Virus record (IMG/VR): IMGVR_UViG_3300042471_000340
Span: 1 to 29,157 of that record
Reading direction: 5' to 3' (one strand)
From: a virus
Length of the DNA: 29,157 nucleotides
Translations under genes and position numbers: made by a program
Shown: positions 15,077 through 20,759 of the stretch, one piece after another
Layout: each line of letters begins with the position of its first letter
How positions within the stretch are numbered: position 1 is the first letter of the stretch
The notes under the pieces: model-generated
The model's input: only the letters and a program-made list of their open reading frames with translations
Told to the model about the DNA's origin: nothing
Database searches by the model: none

Positions 15077-15160
15077 TTAATCGTCTCGGGATAGCCAAAG
15101 CAGGTACCCCACCGCGATTGTAAGCGTGGTCAACCACCCTCCGGCGACAACCACAATCAT
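15077..15160 (-). CDS. 27-aa membrane peptide (tentative)
   Basis: An ATG preceded in frame by a GTG opens a 27-28 residue ORF (MIVVVAGGWLTTLTIAVGYL then LWLSRDD) with one transmembrane segment. It has no clear ribosome site, but a 5-codon ORF (MKPYK) bridges it to the gene before by overlapping stops, and that bridge resembles a worn copy of the junction (GAAGCCGT). It could be real or chance. Confidence 0.35.
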   Translation of the reverse strand: MIVVVAGGWLTTLTIAVGYLLWLSRDD

Positions 15161-15173
15161 CACTTGTACGGCT

Positions 15174-15434
15174 TCATGGGGCGTCAAGAGCGTTCTCCGC
15201 AATCACCCTTGCCGCAGGGTCAGGCAATCGCGCAATCGCCTGTAATGCGCTCGTAAGCCGGTATATCGCCGCATCTGCCTCGCGGATAGCCTCTAAGTCG
15301 GTTACGCGCCACGCCTCAAGGGTCGCCACCTCGCGTTTTAGGTGGGCAAGGGTGCCGACGATGCCGTTATGGGTGGTAATCAGCCCGTGCAGATCGGCAA
15401 GCGCCGCCTCCAACTCCCGGTCTGTGAGTTTCAT
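15174..15434 (-). CDS. Coiled-coil small protein, 86 aa
   Basis: The product starts MKLTDRELEAALADLHGL and continues with a long helix (HLKREVATLEAWRVTDLEAI, then YRLTSALQAIARLP). Heptad-like spacing suggests a coiled coil, so a partner-binding or multimeric role is possible. The ATG overlaps the stop of the gene before by 4 nt. No family recognised. Confidence 0.65.
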   Translation of the reverse strand: MKLTDRELEAALADLHGLITTHNGIVGTLAHLKREVATLEAWRVTDLEAIREADAAIYRLTSALQAIARLPDPAARVIAENALDAP

Positions 15435-15607
15435 CGCGCCTCCCGCTTCGGCATTTCCGCGCCCTGCATCAGATACGCCGGGGGCAAGTTGTCGAGCCTG
15501 ACCGTGGGCTTACCACCGCCCTCAACCCGGCTGATTTCACGCTCTAATGCTGCGAGGCGCAGTTTCAGCATACGCCACTCGTGCCACAACTGGTCAAGGT
15601 GGCTCAC
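15431..15607 (-). CDS. Small helical protein, 58 aa
   Basis: I take the GTG overlapping the upstream TGA by 4 nt (MSHLDQLWHEWRMLKLRL). The front half is a helix with regular hydrophobics (LWHEWRMLKLRLAALEREISRV); the back half has a loop with GGGKPTV and ends AEMPKREAR. The tail and the next start overlap. Function unknown. Confidence 0.6.
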   Translation of the reverse strand: MSHLDQLWHEWRMLKLRLAALEREISRVEGGGKPTVRLDNLPPAYLMQGAEMPKREAR

Positions 15608-15801
15608 GCCATCCGGTACGCTGCCCATGACTTGCCCCCCTTGCTGACTCGGTTGGTAACGATGTTGTGTCCCGCCATCCGCAAGGTGCAGATGCGCGAG
15701 GCAAGCCGGAACGACCCAAACCGCCGCAGCGCGGTCATCGGGTCAAGGGCTTTGCCCGTCTGCAGGTAAGCCAGTATCCGGGCGTCCTGTGTCTTGGTCA
15801 T
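15604..15801 (-). CDS. Helix-turn-helix protein (HTH_39-like), 65 aa
   Basis: The product begins MTKTQDARILAYLQTGKALD, then PMTALRRFGSFRLASRICTLR and a wing-like end (GHNIVTNRVSKGGKSWAAYRM). This is the pattern of a small winged helix found in many phage early regions (Pfam HTH_39-like, called by eye). It could be a DNA-binding regulator or an accessory to the neighbouring recombination genes. The overlaps on both sides are 4 nt. Confidence 0.75.
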   Translation of the reverse strand: MTKTQDARILAYLQTGKALDPMTALRRFGSFRLASRICTLRMAGHNIVTNRVSKGGKSWAAYRMA

Positions 15802-16082
15802 ATCAAATCCTCCTTCAACAGTTGGTTAATCGTCCTCGCCATGCCTTCAAGGTGCAGCAGCCGCACATAGTCGCGGTCGAGGTCAAGGTGCGCCCGCCGA
15901 TCAATTGCATCGTGACAGGCCGAGCATGACCACGCGCCTAGCAGGTCGGGAGCCTTCAGCCCCATGCCGCTAATCCCCGCAATCCGCACATGGGCAAGCA
16001 CCACCGTCTCGCTGTTGCAGTTGCAGACCTCGGGGATACGCACCATGCAGCCCCGGCCCCGTGCCTCTTTACGCAGGTTCAT
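15798..16082 (-). CDS. DUF1364 family protein (YbcO-like putative nuclease)
   Basis: The 94-residue product starts MNLRKEARGRGCMVRIPEVC, with Cys12, Cys20, Cys22 and His31 followed by GISGMGLKAPDLLGAWSCSACHDAID with Cys53, Cys56 and His57. The start, the GISGMG...PDLLGAW block and the paired Cys/His are features of DUF1364, to which E. coli prophage YbcO belongs and which has been linked to nuclease activity. I chose the ATG overlapping the upstream TGA. Such genes often lie with nin-region recombination genes, as here with NinB. Confidence 0.85.
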   Translation of the reverse strand: MNLRKEARGRGCMVRIPEVCNCNSETVVLAHVRIAGISGMGLKAPDLLGAWSCSACHDAIDRRAHLDLDRDYVRLLHLEGMARTINQLLKEDLI

Positions 16083-16891
16083 ACGCCGCACATCCCTTCA
16101 CATTCGTTGTTAAACATATCGACCTGCCCGTGGTCAGCGGCGGTGGACAGGTCTACTTGGTCAAGCGGGACGCATGAGCGGTGCATAAACTGCCGCCCCC
16201 GCATACCCCGTGCCGGTTCGCGGATGATGCGGTCAATTTCCACCGCATCGGCCCACGCCTCGGGGTCAGCCTTGACCGCCCGCCATTCGTGGTCGGAGTG
16301 ATACGGGCATCCGATGCAGGATGACTTCGGCGGCAGCGGGTAGCCTTTGCGCTCCATCCAGTTAAGGCAGTCGTGCCGCGCCATGCCCTTTTCGATAAGA
16401 GGCCAGCGGTGAACCTTCCACGCTTCCTGCGACGGTTTCATTCGCATTGCTTCGTCGGTGCTGATGCCGATAAAGGTTTCGCACAGGATGCCCTTTGCCC
16501 TTTGGCGCGGAACCAGTCCGACCAGTTCGCGGGTCTTTTTGGTCAGCGGGCCGATTTTGAATTCGGCGGTGCATTGCCGCCGCCCCATTGCCCGGTCGCC
16601 GTTTAACATTTCCATGTGCCACGGAATCGCGGCGAATTTGCCGCCGCTGGTGTTTATGCTGGTAAGCGCCGCATCGCGCAGGCTTCCTTTCGTCACCCGA
16701 TACACCGGGAACGGGTGCGGGCAACGCTGAATCTCTGCGTCGAGCCAGTCCAACCACTCGTACACCTTGCGCGGCTCCCATTGCGTGTCCGCGAAAATGG
16801 CAGCGTCCACGGGGTCGAGTTCGCCGTGCGCGATCATCAGCGCAAGTGTGCTGCTCTGAACGCCAGCGCCGAGGGAAAGAAAACGCTTCAA
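16079..16891 (-). CDS. PP-loop ATPase, PAPS-reductase-like, phage type
   Basis: The TTG start overlaps the NinB stop and follows GAGGTG at good spacing; there is no better start in frame. The 270-residue product has the PP-loop variant SLGAGVQSS (residues 6-14), AIFADTQWEP (31-40), a cysteine in RRQCTAEFKIGP (C107), the pair C192-x-x-C195 in SSCIGCP, and the end NECEGMCGV with C264 and C268. This resembles the adenosine phosphosulfate reductase/DndC superfamily, whose members activate a substrate with ATP and often handle sulfur. The substrate of the phage form is not known to me. The position among recombination genes is common for this type. It could modify nucleic acid or counter a defence; that is speculation. 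Confidence 0.8.
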   Translation of the reverse strand: MKRFLSLGAGVQSSTLALMIAHGELDPVDAAIFADTQWEPRKVYEWLDWLDAEIQRCPHPFPVYRVTKGSLRDAALTSINTSGGKFAAIPWHMEMLNGDRAMGRRQCTAEFKIGPLTKKTRELVGLVPRQRAKGILCETFIGISTDEAMRMKPSQEAWKVHRWPLIEKGMARHDCLNWMERKGYPLPPKSSCIGCPYHSDHEWRAVKADPEAWADAVEIDRIIREPARGMRGRQFMHRSCVPLDQVDLSTAADHGQVDMFNNECEGMCGV

Positions 16892-17307
16892 GATTGCACC
16901 TCGTTGTAAATCGGCTCCGGCAGCGGCCCAATGCCCAAGTCCATCAGCCTGTTTTCGATGCCGTGCAGGTATTCGGTGAACTCCGCTGCGGTCATGCGCG
17001 AAGTGCGCTTCAAGGGTCGCAGGCGTTTCTTGCCAAAGCCCTCTAGCGTCTCCCACCCCCACACCTCGCCCAAAAAATATTCGTGCAGGTCATCCCGCGT
17101 CCACCCCGCCAACGCTTCGCCGCCTGCCTCTAGCACCATCGGGTAAACGACACCCCAGAGGTAAGCGTTTTGCTGATTCGTGCGGGGCTTCTTCCACTCG
17201 GCTACTTCCACCGACCACACACGGTCAGGGGCAAGCCCCTGAACCATGCGCGTGATGGCTGCTGCCATCGCGTCAGCGGAAGTGCCTTTGGGGAAAACGC
17301 GCTTCAT
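16888..17307 (-). CDS. ninB: NinB-family recombination protein
   Basis: The 139-residue protein contains WKKPRTNQQNAYLWGVVYPM (about 38-57), the core signature of NinB (lambda Orf-like) proteins. The following WTRDDLHEYFLGEV and RTSRMTAAEFTEYLHGIENRL match the usual second half. NinB/Orf binds single-stranded DNA and assists phage recombination by loading or regulating strand exchange. The start overlaps the SSB-like stop by one base (TGATG). The end is coupled to the PP-loop gene. Confidence 0.9.
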   Translation of the reverse strand: MKRVFPKGTSADAMAAAITRMVQGLAPDRVWSVEVAEWKKPRTNQQNAYLWGVVYPMVLEAGGEALAGWTRDDLHEYFLGEVWGWETLEGFGKKRLRPLKRTSRMTAAEFTEYLHGIENRLMDLGIGPLPEPIYNEVQS

Positions 17308-17561
17308 CAGAACGGGATATCGTCGTTAGGGTCGGACTCGTCCATCACCGGGGCGCGGGTCGCCTTCGGCGCGGCTTTCTTCGGCTCAAAGCGCAGCGAC
17401 ATAAACTTGTCGCCGGTTTTCTGACTCGCCTTGATCCACGCGCTGATGTTCAAGTCCACGCCGTCGATGACAGCAGACCCCCGGTAATCGGGGCGCTTGT
17501 CGTTGCCGCCCTTGTCGTTTTTGAACAGGACGCCGCGATTGTTGTTGTCGTACTCTTTCAC
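17307..17561 (-). CDS. Putative ssDNA-binding protein with SSB-type acidic tail
   Basis: The 84-residue product begins MKEYDNNNRGVLFKNDKGG and has YRGSAVIDGVDLNISAWIK then FMSLRFEPKK, a pattern of alternating strands that would suit an OB fold. It ends DESDPNDDIPF, which is the acidic DDIPF tail seen on bacterial SSB proteins that recruits repair enzymes. Placed between exonuclease and NinB it fits a role in covering single strands in annealing recombination. The GTG start overlaps the exonuclease stop and follows GAGGTGAAACT, a diverged form of the junction motif. The fold assignment is an inference. Confidence 0.72.
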   Translation of the reverse strand: MKEYDNNNRGVLFKNDKGGNDKRPDYRGSAVIDGVDLNISAWIKASQKTGDKFMSLRFEPKKAAPKATRAPVMDESDPNDDIPF

Positions 17562-18175
17562 AGTTTCACCTCTTGCAGTTTAGAAACCTTGTCACTCAAC
17601 TCGGAAAGGAACTTGGTCACTTCGGCCTCCAGTTCCGCGATGTGCTTTTCATCACGCGGCACACGCTTGATAAACAACTGAAGGTGCGGCGGGAGCCGGG
17701 GGTCGTAGGATGCGAAGTCGCACCACGCCGAAGCCGTGCAAGCCATCTGCCATTGCATCTGGATGATGTATTTCCCCGGCACGGTATCCGTGAGGATGTA
17801 TTCCAGATGGGTCGCGGTCGCAGGACACTTGAACTCGACCAACCCCTCGCCAGACCCGCCAATGCGCCCGTCAGGGGACGCGCCCGATCCCGCAATGATA
17901 GCGTGGTCAATGAACCCGACTTCCTCGACCAGTTCGCCCGTCTTGGCGCTGTAGGCGGCGCGGGCGTTCGGCTCCTGCTCCACGCCCCACTCCATCGCGG
18001 GGCTAGTGAAGGACGATGCCTTCTGCCCCGTCAGCCGTTCCACAACGAGGTCAGCCATGTAGTTTGCGCGTGAGGCCGCAGAGCCGCTTTTGGTCTTGGC
18101 GACCACATCAGCCACGCGGGAGGCCGTAACCTTGCCGAGCCGTGCGGCGAACCATTCGTCGGTGCGCTGTTCCAT
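17558..18175 (-). CDS. YqaJ/lambda-exonuclease-type alkaline exonuclease
   Basis: The 205-residue product has the N-terminal RTDEWFAARLGKVTASR block, the helix MEWGVEQEPNARAAY with E66, the nuclease core SPDGRIG (D102) then VEFKCP (E114, K116), and a Q-rich strand PGKYIIQMQWQM. These are the motifs of the YqaJ/lambda exonuclease family, a PD-(D/E)XK nuclease that chews 5' ends of double-stranded DNA to leave 3' strands. It follows the annealing protein directly (1-nt overlap), forming a Red-like two-component recombination system. Length is typical. Confidence 0.92.
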   Translation of the reverse strand: MEQRTDEWFAARLGKVTASRVADVVAKTKSGSAASRANYMADLVVERLTGQKASSFTSPAMEWGVEQEPNARAAYSAKTGELVEEVGFIDHAIIAGSGASPDGRIGGSGEGLVEFKCPATATHLEYILTDTVPGKYIIQMQWQMACTASAWCDFASYDPRLPPHLQLFIKRVPRDEKHIAELEAEVTKFLSELSDKVSKLQEVKL

Positions 18176-18693
18176 CAGGCCAGTTCCTTTTTGCGGGCGG
18201 TGAAAGCGTCCATGTGGACGGCGCGGATAGCGGGGTCAAGCGACTTGAACAGGGCGACGAGCGCCGCCGAGTCAGCCGCCGCAGAAATCTGCGCCAACAC
18301 CTCGGGGTTAGGCTCGACCTTTTCCGATTCGGGCAAGTCCTCGCCTGCGTAAATGTAGAGGCCGAGGCCGTGCATCGCAATCGCTTTGGCAAGGCACCGC
18401 ATGATGGCGGTATTGATCGCGAAAGCATCGGGGTTGACGATGGCGCGGTTCCGGTTGTCCATGACCGGCAGAACGCAGGTCTTGGTGTTGCCCTTCACCT
18501 CGACCGATACCTTGACCATCGCGGTGCCGTCCGGCAGGAACATCGCAGGGCGGTCGGCCCATTCATGCGCGTTCCACCACGCGCCGGGGTCAATCTTCAG
18601 CACCTCGGCCCACGCCCACGCCCACGACAGATAAGACAGGTTGCCTTTCTTTTCGATGTGGTCGTTTACGTTGATTTTCAGCAGTTCGCTCAT
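18175..18693 (-). CDS. DUF1071/Sak3-type single-strand annealing protein
   Basis: The 172-residue product begins MSELLKINVNDHIEKKG followed by NLSYLSWAWAWAEVLK, the diagnostic start of DUF1071 proteins, assigned to the Sak3 group of Rad52-like annealing proteins. Later parts include WADRPAMFLPDGTAMVKVSV, TAIMRCLAKAIAMHGLGLYIYAGEDLP. It should anneal complementary single strands produced by the neighbouring exonuclease. The C-terminal 40 residues are helical and charged and may contact partners. The ATG overlaps the previous stop by 4 nt. Confidence 0.9.
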   Translation of the reverse strand: MSELLKINVNDHIEKKGNLSYLSWAWAWAEVLKIDPGAWWNAHEWADRPAMFLPDGTAMVKVSVEVKGNTKTCVLPVMDNRNRAIVNPDAFAINTAIMRCLAKAIAMHGLGLYIYAGEDLPESEKVEPNPEVLAQISAAADSAALVALFKSLDPAIRAVHMDAFTARKKELA

Positions 18694-18845
18694 TTGAACA
18701 TCCTCTTTGCCTTTTCGTTCATTTCGCGCAGTTCCGCAAGCAACTCGCGGTGCCGGTCGATATCGGCCTGCGTCCACTTCAGGAACACCAATTCCTCAAA
18801 GTACCGGCGCTCCTCGTTTTCTTGCTGCTGCCGCCCGTCATCCAC
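18690..18845 (-). CDS. 51-aa charged helical protein
   Basis: From a GTG placed 6 nt after GGAGG, inside the end of the small membrane gene. The product begins MDDGRQQQENEERRYFEEL and is mostly helical and highly charged through to KAKRMFK. No family is recognised. It directly precedes the annealing protein gene. Confidence 0.6.
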   Translation of the reverse strand: MDDGRQQQENEERRYFEELVFLKWTQADIDRHRELLAELREMNEKAKRMFK

Positions 18846-18966
18846 GTTGCACCTCCTCAACCGTGCAGCCGCCATCGCCGCAAGGCACAAGCGCGGCGGC
18901 AATCAGCACAAGCGCCACAATCAGCCCAAGCAGGATAGCGGCTCGGGTCGCCTCGTCGCGGCTCAC
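18838..18966 (-). CDS. 42-aa single-pass membrane protein
   Basis: It starts with GTG in a copy of the junction (GGAGATGAAGCCGTGA). The product begins MSRDEATRAA and has one hydrophobic segment (about 10-28, AILLGLIVALVLIAAALV), then a short tail with two cysteines (PCGDGGC). It may be an inner-membrane peptide whose cysteines form a disulphide; this is an inference. Its end contains the ribosome site for the next gene. Confidence 0.6.
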   Translation of the reverse strand: MSRDEATRAAILLGLIVALVLIAAALVPCGDGGCTVEEVQRG

Positions 18967-19229
18967 GGCTTCATCTCCTTAATCGCGTCAATGGCTTCCT
19001 GCGCGTGGCAATCAGACGCCCTCGCCGCCGCCCACGCTGCCACCCCTGCCGCCGTATAAGCCGCCCACGCTGCCGCCTCCGCTGCCGACCCCGCAGGCGC
19101 GGCACGGTAAGCCGCCCACGCTGCCTCTTCCGTGCGCTCCTTGAGCATCGTCGCCCACGTTTCGGCGTACTCGGGCGCAGGCTCGTGCGCCTCCAGCGCC
19201 GCCCACATTTCGGTCAGTTTCGTGGTCAT
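18963..19229 (-). CDS. Ala/Trp-rich repeat protein, 88 aa
   Basis: I start at the ATG overlapping the upstream stop (MTTKLTEMWAALEAHEPAP). After an ordinary first third, the protein becomes a run of alanines spaced by W and Y (EEAAWAAYRAAP, then AEAAAWAAYTAAGVAAWA), ending EAIDAIKEMKP. I recall the MTTKLTEMWAALEAHxPAPEY start from other phages. The repeats probably form amphipathic helices. Function unknown. The end carries the eighth junction copy. Confidence 0.7.
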   Translation of the reverse strand: MTTKLTEMWAALEAHEPAPEYAETWATMLKERTEEAAWAAYRAAPAGSAAEAAAWAAYTAAGVAAWAAARASDCHAQEAIDAIKEMKP

Positions 19230-19627
19230 CGCGCCACCCGCTGCGCGTCCGCGATGTAACCCGCAGCGCGACGAAACGACACGGACGCTTGCCGCGCTTC
19301 GCCAACCCACGTCCCCATCCACTCGGCTGCGTCAGCCAAAGCGCGGGCGGCGTCAGAATCGACGTTCATCGCGTGGCGGTACAAGTCATCCATGCTCGAC
19401 TGGTCGCGGTGCGCCATCGCCCGGTCGAACGCCGCGCCCAAGTCGCAAGCCTCGGCAAGCGAGGTCAGCGTCTCAAACTGCGCCCACAGGTCAGACCCGC
19501 GATGGTTCAGCGTCACGGGGTCAACGCGCAGGGCGAGGAAGGCGAGTTTCATCGCGGCGAGTTCCTGTTGCGCGGCCTGCAGGTTGGCGTTTTCGGCCAG
19601 CAGGTCAGCCATTGATCGGTACGTCAT
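19226..19627 (-). CDS. Unknown helical early protein, 133 aa
   Basis: I chose the ATG at 19627 because GGAGG lies 6 nt before it; the ATG two codons upstream would sit on the ribosome site. The product begins MTYRSMADLLAENANLQAAQ with a coiled-coil-like stretch and ends ADAQRVAR. Helices dominate. No family recognised. Confidence 0.65.
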   Translation of the reverse strand: MTYRSMADLLAENANLQAAQQELAAMKLAFLALRVDPVTLNHRGSDLWAQFETLTSLAEACDLGAAFDRAMAHRDQSSMDDLYRHAMNVDSDAARALADAAEWMGTWVGEARQASVSFRRAAGYIADAQRVAR

Positions 19628-19638
19628 GGTCATCCTCC

Positions 19639-19911
19639 TTAGTCGATGTAAAGTGATTCGCGGTAATCGCGCTCGGCCTCGTATCGTTCCTGCGCTTTCC
19701 ACTCGCGGTTTACCGTGTCGGCGTGTTCCTCAAACTCGTCAGCAAGTTTGTCATCCCACACGGCGACGGGCGACGGCAGGTTGTGCCATGTGCCATCGTC
19801 GAGGGCGATAGCGACGATGCGCTGGTCGTGGCACTCGCCTTCCGACACACCGGCCTCGACCATGCAGGTCAAGCCGTCAGCGAAGTCGTATTCAAGGGTG
19901 TAGGTGGACAT
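19639..19911 (-). CDS. Unknown acidic small protein, 90 aa
   Basis: The product begins MSTYTLEYDFADGLTCMVEAG and continues with DGTWHNLPSPVAVWDD, then a helical acidic end (EEHADTVNREWKAQERYEAERDY). The front part is probably a small beta sheet. The start follows AGGAGC at normal spacing, downstream of a terminator-like hairpin. No family recognised. Confidence 0.7.
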   Translation of the reverse strand: MSTYTLEYDFADGLTCMVEAGVSEGECHDQRIVAIALDDGTWHNLPSPVAVWDDKLADEFEEHADTVNREWKAQERYEAERDYRESLYID

Positions 19912-19925
19912 ATCTGTTGCTCCTG

Positions 19926-19950
19926 AAAAGGCGGGGTGGCAGTCCCCCGC
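19926..19950 (-). terminator. Terminator-like hairpin inside the leftward operon (possible attenuator)
   Basis: Reading leftward, GCGGGG (19945-19950) and CCCCGC (19931-19936) form a 6-bp perfect stem with an 8-nt loop (GACTGCCA), followed by C then TTTT at 19926-19929. It sits between the first and second genes of the operon, so it could end a fraction of transcripts and so favour the first gene. The T run is short. Confidence 0.6.
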
Positions 19951-19959
19951 TGTGGTGGG

Positions 19960-20151
19960 TTAGGCGGCGGGGGGCTGCACTTCGATTCGGAAGCGGCGGT
20001 TTGCGTAGTAGCGCGTAGCGTCAGCAAGGGCCGCTTCGTGTTCGTCCTTCCTGCTGCTGACCTTGATAAACACGCAATACCCGTTCGGCTGCGTGACCGT
20101 GTAAAGACGGGTATCAAAAACGCAAATGCTGTAGTTGGCGCGGAAGTTCAT
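19960..20151 (-). CDS. First gene of the leftward operon, unknown, 63 aa
   Basis: The product begins MNFRANYSICVFDTRLYTV with a mixed hydrophobic/charged pattern and ends YYANRRFRIEVQPPAA. It has probable beta strands (YCVFIKVSSR) and no motif that I recognise. A good ribosome site (AGGAGC) precedes the ATG. The gene follows promoter PL and operator boxes, so it should be the first early product. Confidence 0.7.
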   Translation of the reverse strand: MNFRANYSICVFDTRLYTVTQPNGYCVFIKVSSRKDEHEAALADATRYYANRRFRIEVQPPAA

Positions 20152-20172
20152 GTCGTTGCTCCTATCTGTGGA

Positions 20173-20189
20173 GCCAGCACCGTGCTGGC
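20173..20189. repeat. Inverted repeat in the leader of the leftward operon
   Basis: GCCAGCAC and GTGCTGGC flank one central base. In RNA it makes a 7-bp stem with a 3-nt loop, located between the PL -10 and the first start codon. It may affect translation or mRNA stability. Confidence 0.65.
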
Positions 20190-20197
20190 ATGGGGTT

Positions 20198-20225
20198 ATC
20201 TTACCCGAGTCTTTACCCGTTGCAA
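20198..20225 (-). promoter_or_regulatory. Leftward early promoter PL
   Basis: Reading leftward, TTGCAA (20220-20225) and TAAGAT (20198-20203) are separated by 16 bp, a sigma-70-like pair. Two TTACCC/TTTACCC boxes (20201-20206 and 20212-20218) lie on the -10 and in the spacer, so a bound repressor would block this promoter. Confidence 0.6.
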
Positions 20226-20303
20226 GCGTTTTCTTTACCTACCGCATCCGAAACGGAATGATTGCCTTTTACCCGCGCCGGGGGTAAAGTCCGGGGGTTT
20301 ACC
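20199..20303. promoter_or_regulatory. Operator array of TTTACC(C) boxes in divergent region
   Basis: Boxes occur at 20201-20206, 20212-20218, 20234-20239, 20268-20274, (inverted) 20282-20288 and 20298-20303. The 20268 and 20282 boxes form a perfect palindrome, TTTACCC-N7-GGGTAAA, while the others are single half-sites in the same orientation. The region is 165 bp long and divides two diverging operons, the normal location of a lambdoid-type operator. The bound protein is presumably the adjacent Cro-like regulator (inference). Confidence 0.7.
20262..20290 (+). promoter_or_regulatory. Rightward promoter of the Cro-like gene
   Basis: TTGCCT (20262-20267) and TAAAGT (20285-20290) are separated by 17 bp. 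The palindromic operator occupies the whole spacer and the first four bases of the -10 element. This would give tight autorepression. The initiation codon follows 26 nt later with ACGGAG as ribosome site. Confidence 0.6.
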
Positions 20304-20316
20304 TTACGGAGTACCT

Positions 20317-20553
20317 ATGGATATCAAGCCTTTTTTCGACCTGTTGGGCAAGCAGTCCCGAGTAGCACGGGCGTTCGGCGTAACCGATGCTGCTGTGCTG
20401 AAATGGAAGCGTGACGGGCGCATCCCGGCGCATCGTGTAGAGCGCGGAGCGGCGATTCTGGCGGCTGCTGCGTTACCCGAGGGGTGCAGTCTGACCCCGC
20501 CTGAAACCGCTGTAGAAGCCTCTGGCGCGATCACGGCGACTGCTGTAGAGTGA
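20317..20553 (+). CDS. Cro-like HTH transcriptional regulator
   Basis: The 78-residue protein starts MDIKPFFDLLGKQSRVARAFGV and has a helix-turn-helix at about residues 13-40 (SRVARAFGVTDAAVLKWKRDG then RIPAHRVERGAAI). This is the pattern of short Cro/YdaS-like repressors in lambdoid and related phages. It lies next to the TTTACCC operator array and is the first rightward gene. Its role would be to repress its own promoter and PL. No partner cI gene is seen in the window. The C-terminal 25 residues are low complexity. Confidence 0.82.
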   Translation: MDIKPFFDLLGKQSRVARAFGVTDAAVLKWKRDGRIPAHRVERGAAILAAAALPEGCSLTPPETAVEASGAITATAVE

Positions 20554-20560
20554 CCTCCAC

Positions 20561-20629
20561 GGGGCGGCTCTGTCCGCGCTGACGCTCCATCCTCCCGCCA
20601 GCGGTGGCAAGACCACCCGGAGCCGCCCC
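20561..20629. repeat. 10-bp inverted repeat with internal hairpin
   Basis: GGGGCGGCTC (20561-20570) and GAGCCGCCCC (20620-20629) are perfect complements separated by 49 nt. Inside, GGTGG and CCACC flank a 5-nt loop (CAAGA). A stable branched RNA is possible just after the Cro-like stop codon, perhaps a 3' end structure. Confidence 0.7.
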
Positions 20630-20644
20630 ACCTCCCCCCAGAAA

Positions 20645-20724
20645 CGACAAAGCCCCACCGGGGCAGATGGGGCCTTGACGCCGAGGACTGGCCTCGGATA
20701 CGCTATCAATGCAACTTGAGCGTG
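20645..20724 (-). ncRNA. Candidate small RNA, about 80 nt, with promoter and terminator
   Basis: A promoter reading leftward (next entry) would start transcription near 20724. The transcript would have three successive hairpins: ACGCT/AGCGT (14-nt loop), CCGAGG/CCTCGG (5-nt loop), and GCCCC-GGT-GGGGC followed by TTTGTCGTTT. The last is a rho-independent terminator form. No ORF of note is present. The target is unknown; it would be antisense to nothing annotated, as the region lies downstream of the Cro-like gene. Confidence 0.5.
20652..20664 (-). terminator. Terminator of the candidate small RNA
   Basis: Read leftward, GCCCC-GGT-GGGGC gives a 5-bp GC stem with a 3-nt loop, followed by TTTGTCGTTT (20642-20651). 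Read rightward the T run is missing, so it should act mainly leftward. Confidence 0.55.
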
Positions 20725-20730
20725 GAACGG

Positions 20731-20759
20731 ACTTTACCGGACGATTTCGGACAAGTCAA
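20731..20759 (-). promoter_or_regulatory. Leftward promoter of candidate small RNA
   Basis: Read leftward, TTGACT (20754-20759) and TAAAGT (20731-20736) are separated by 17 bp. The -35 is one base from TTGACA. The -10 word TAAAGT preceded by GG is shared with three other promoters in this window (20285, 21035, and leftward 15029), which supports its use. Confidence 0.55.

Noticed and set aside
18142-19059. 305-codon open frame on the plus strand
   Set aside because: It is antisense to the annealing protein, whose DUF1071 signature is clear, and to several small genes with coupled starts.
20473-20709. 78-codon minus-strand frame over the Cro-like gene end and non-coding region
   Set aside because: No ribosome site or signature; the hairpins and candidate small RNA explain the stretch better.
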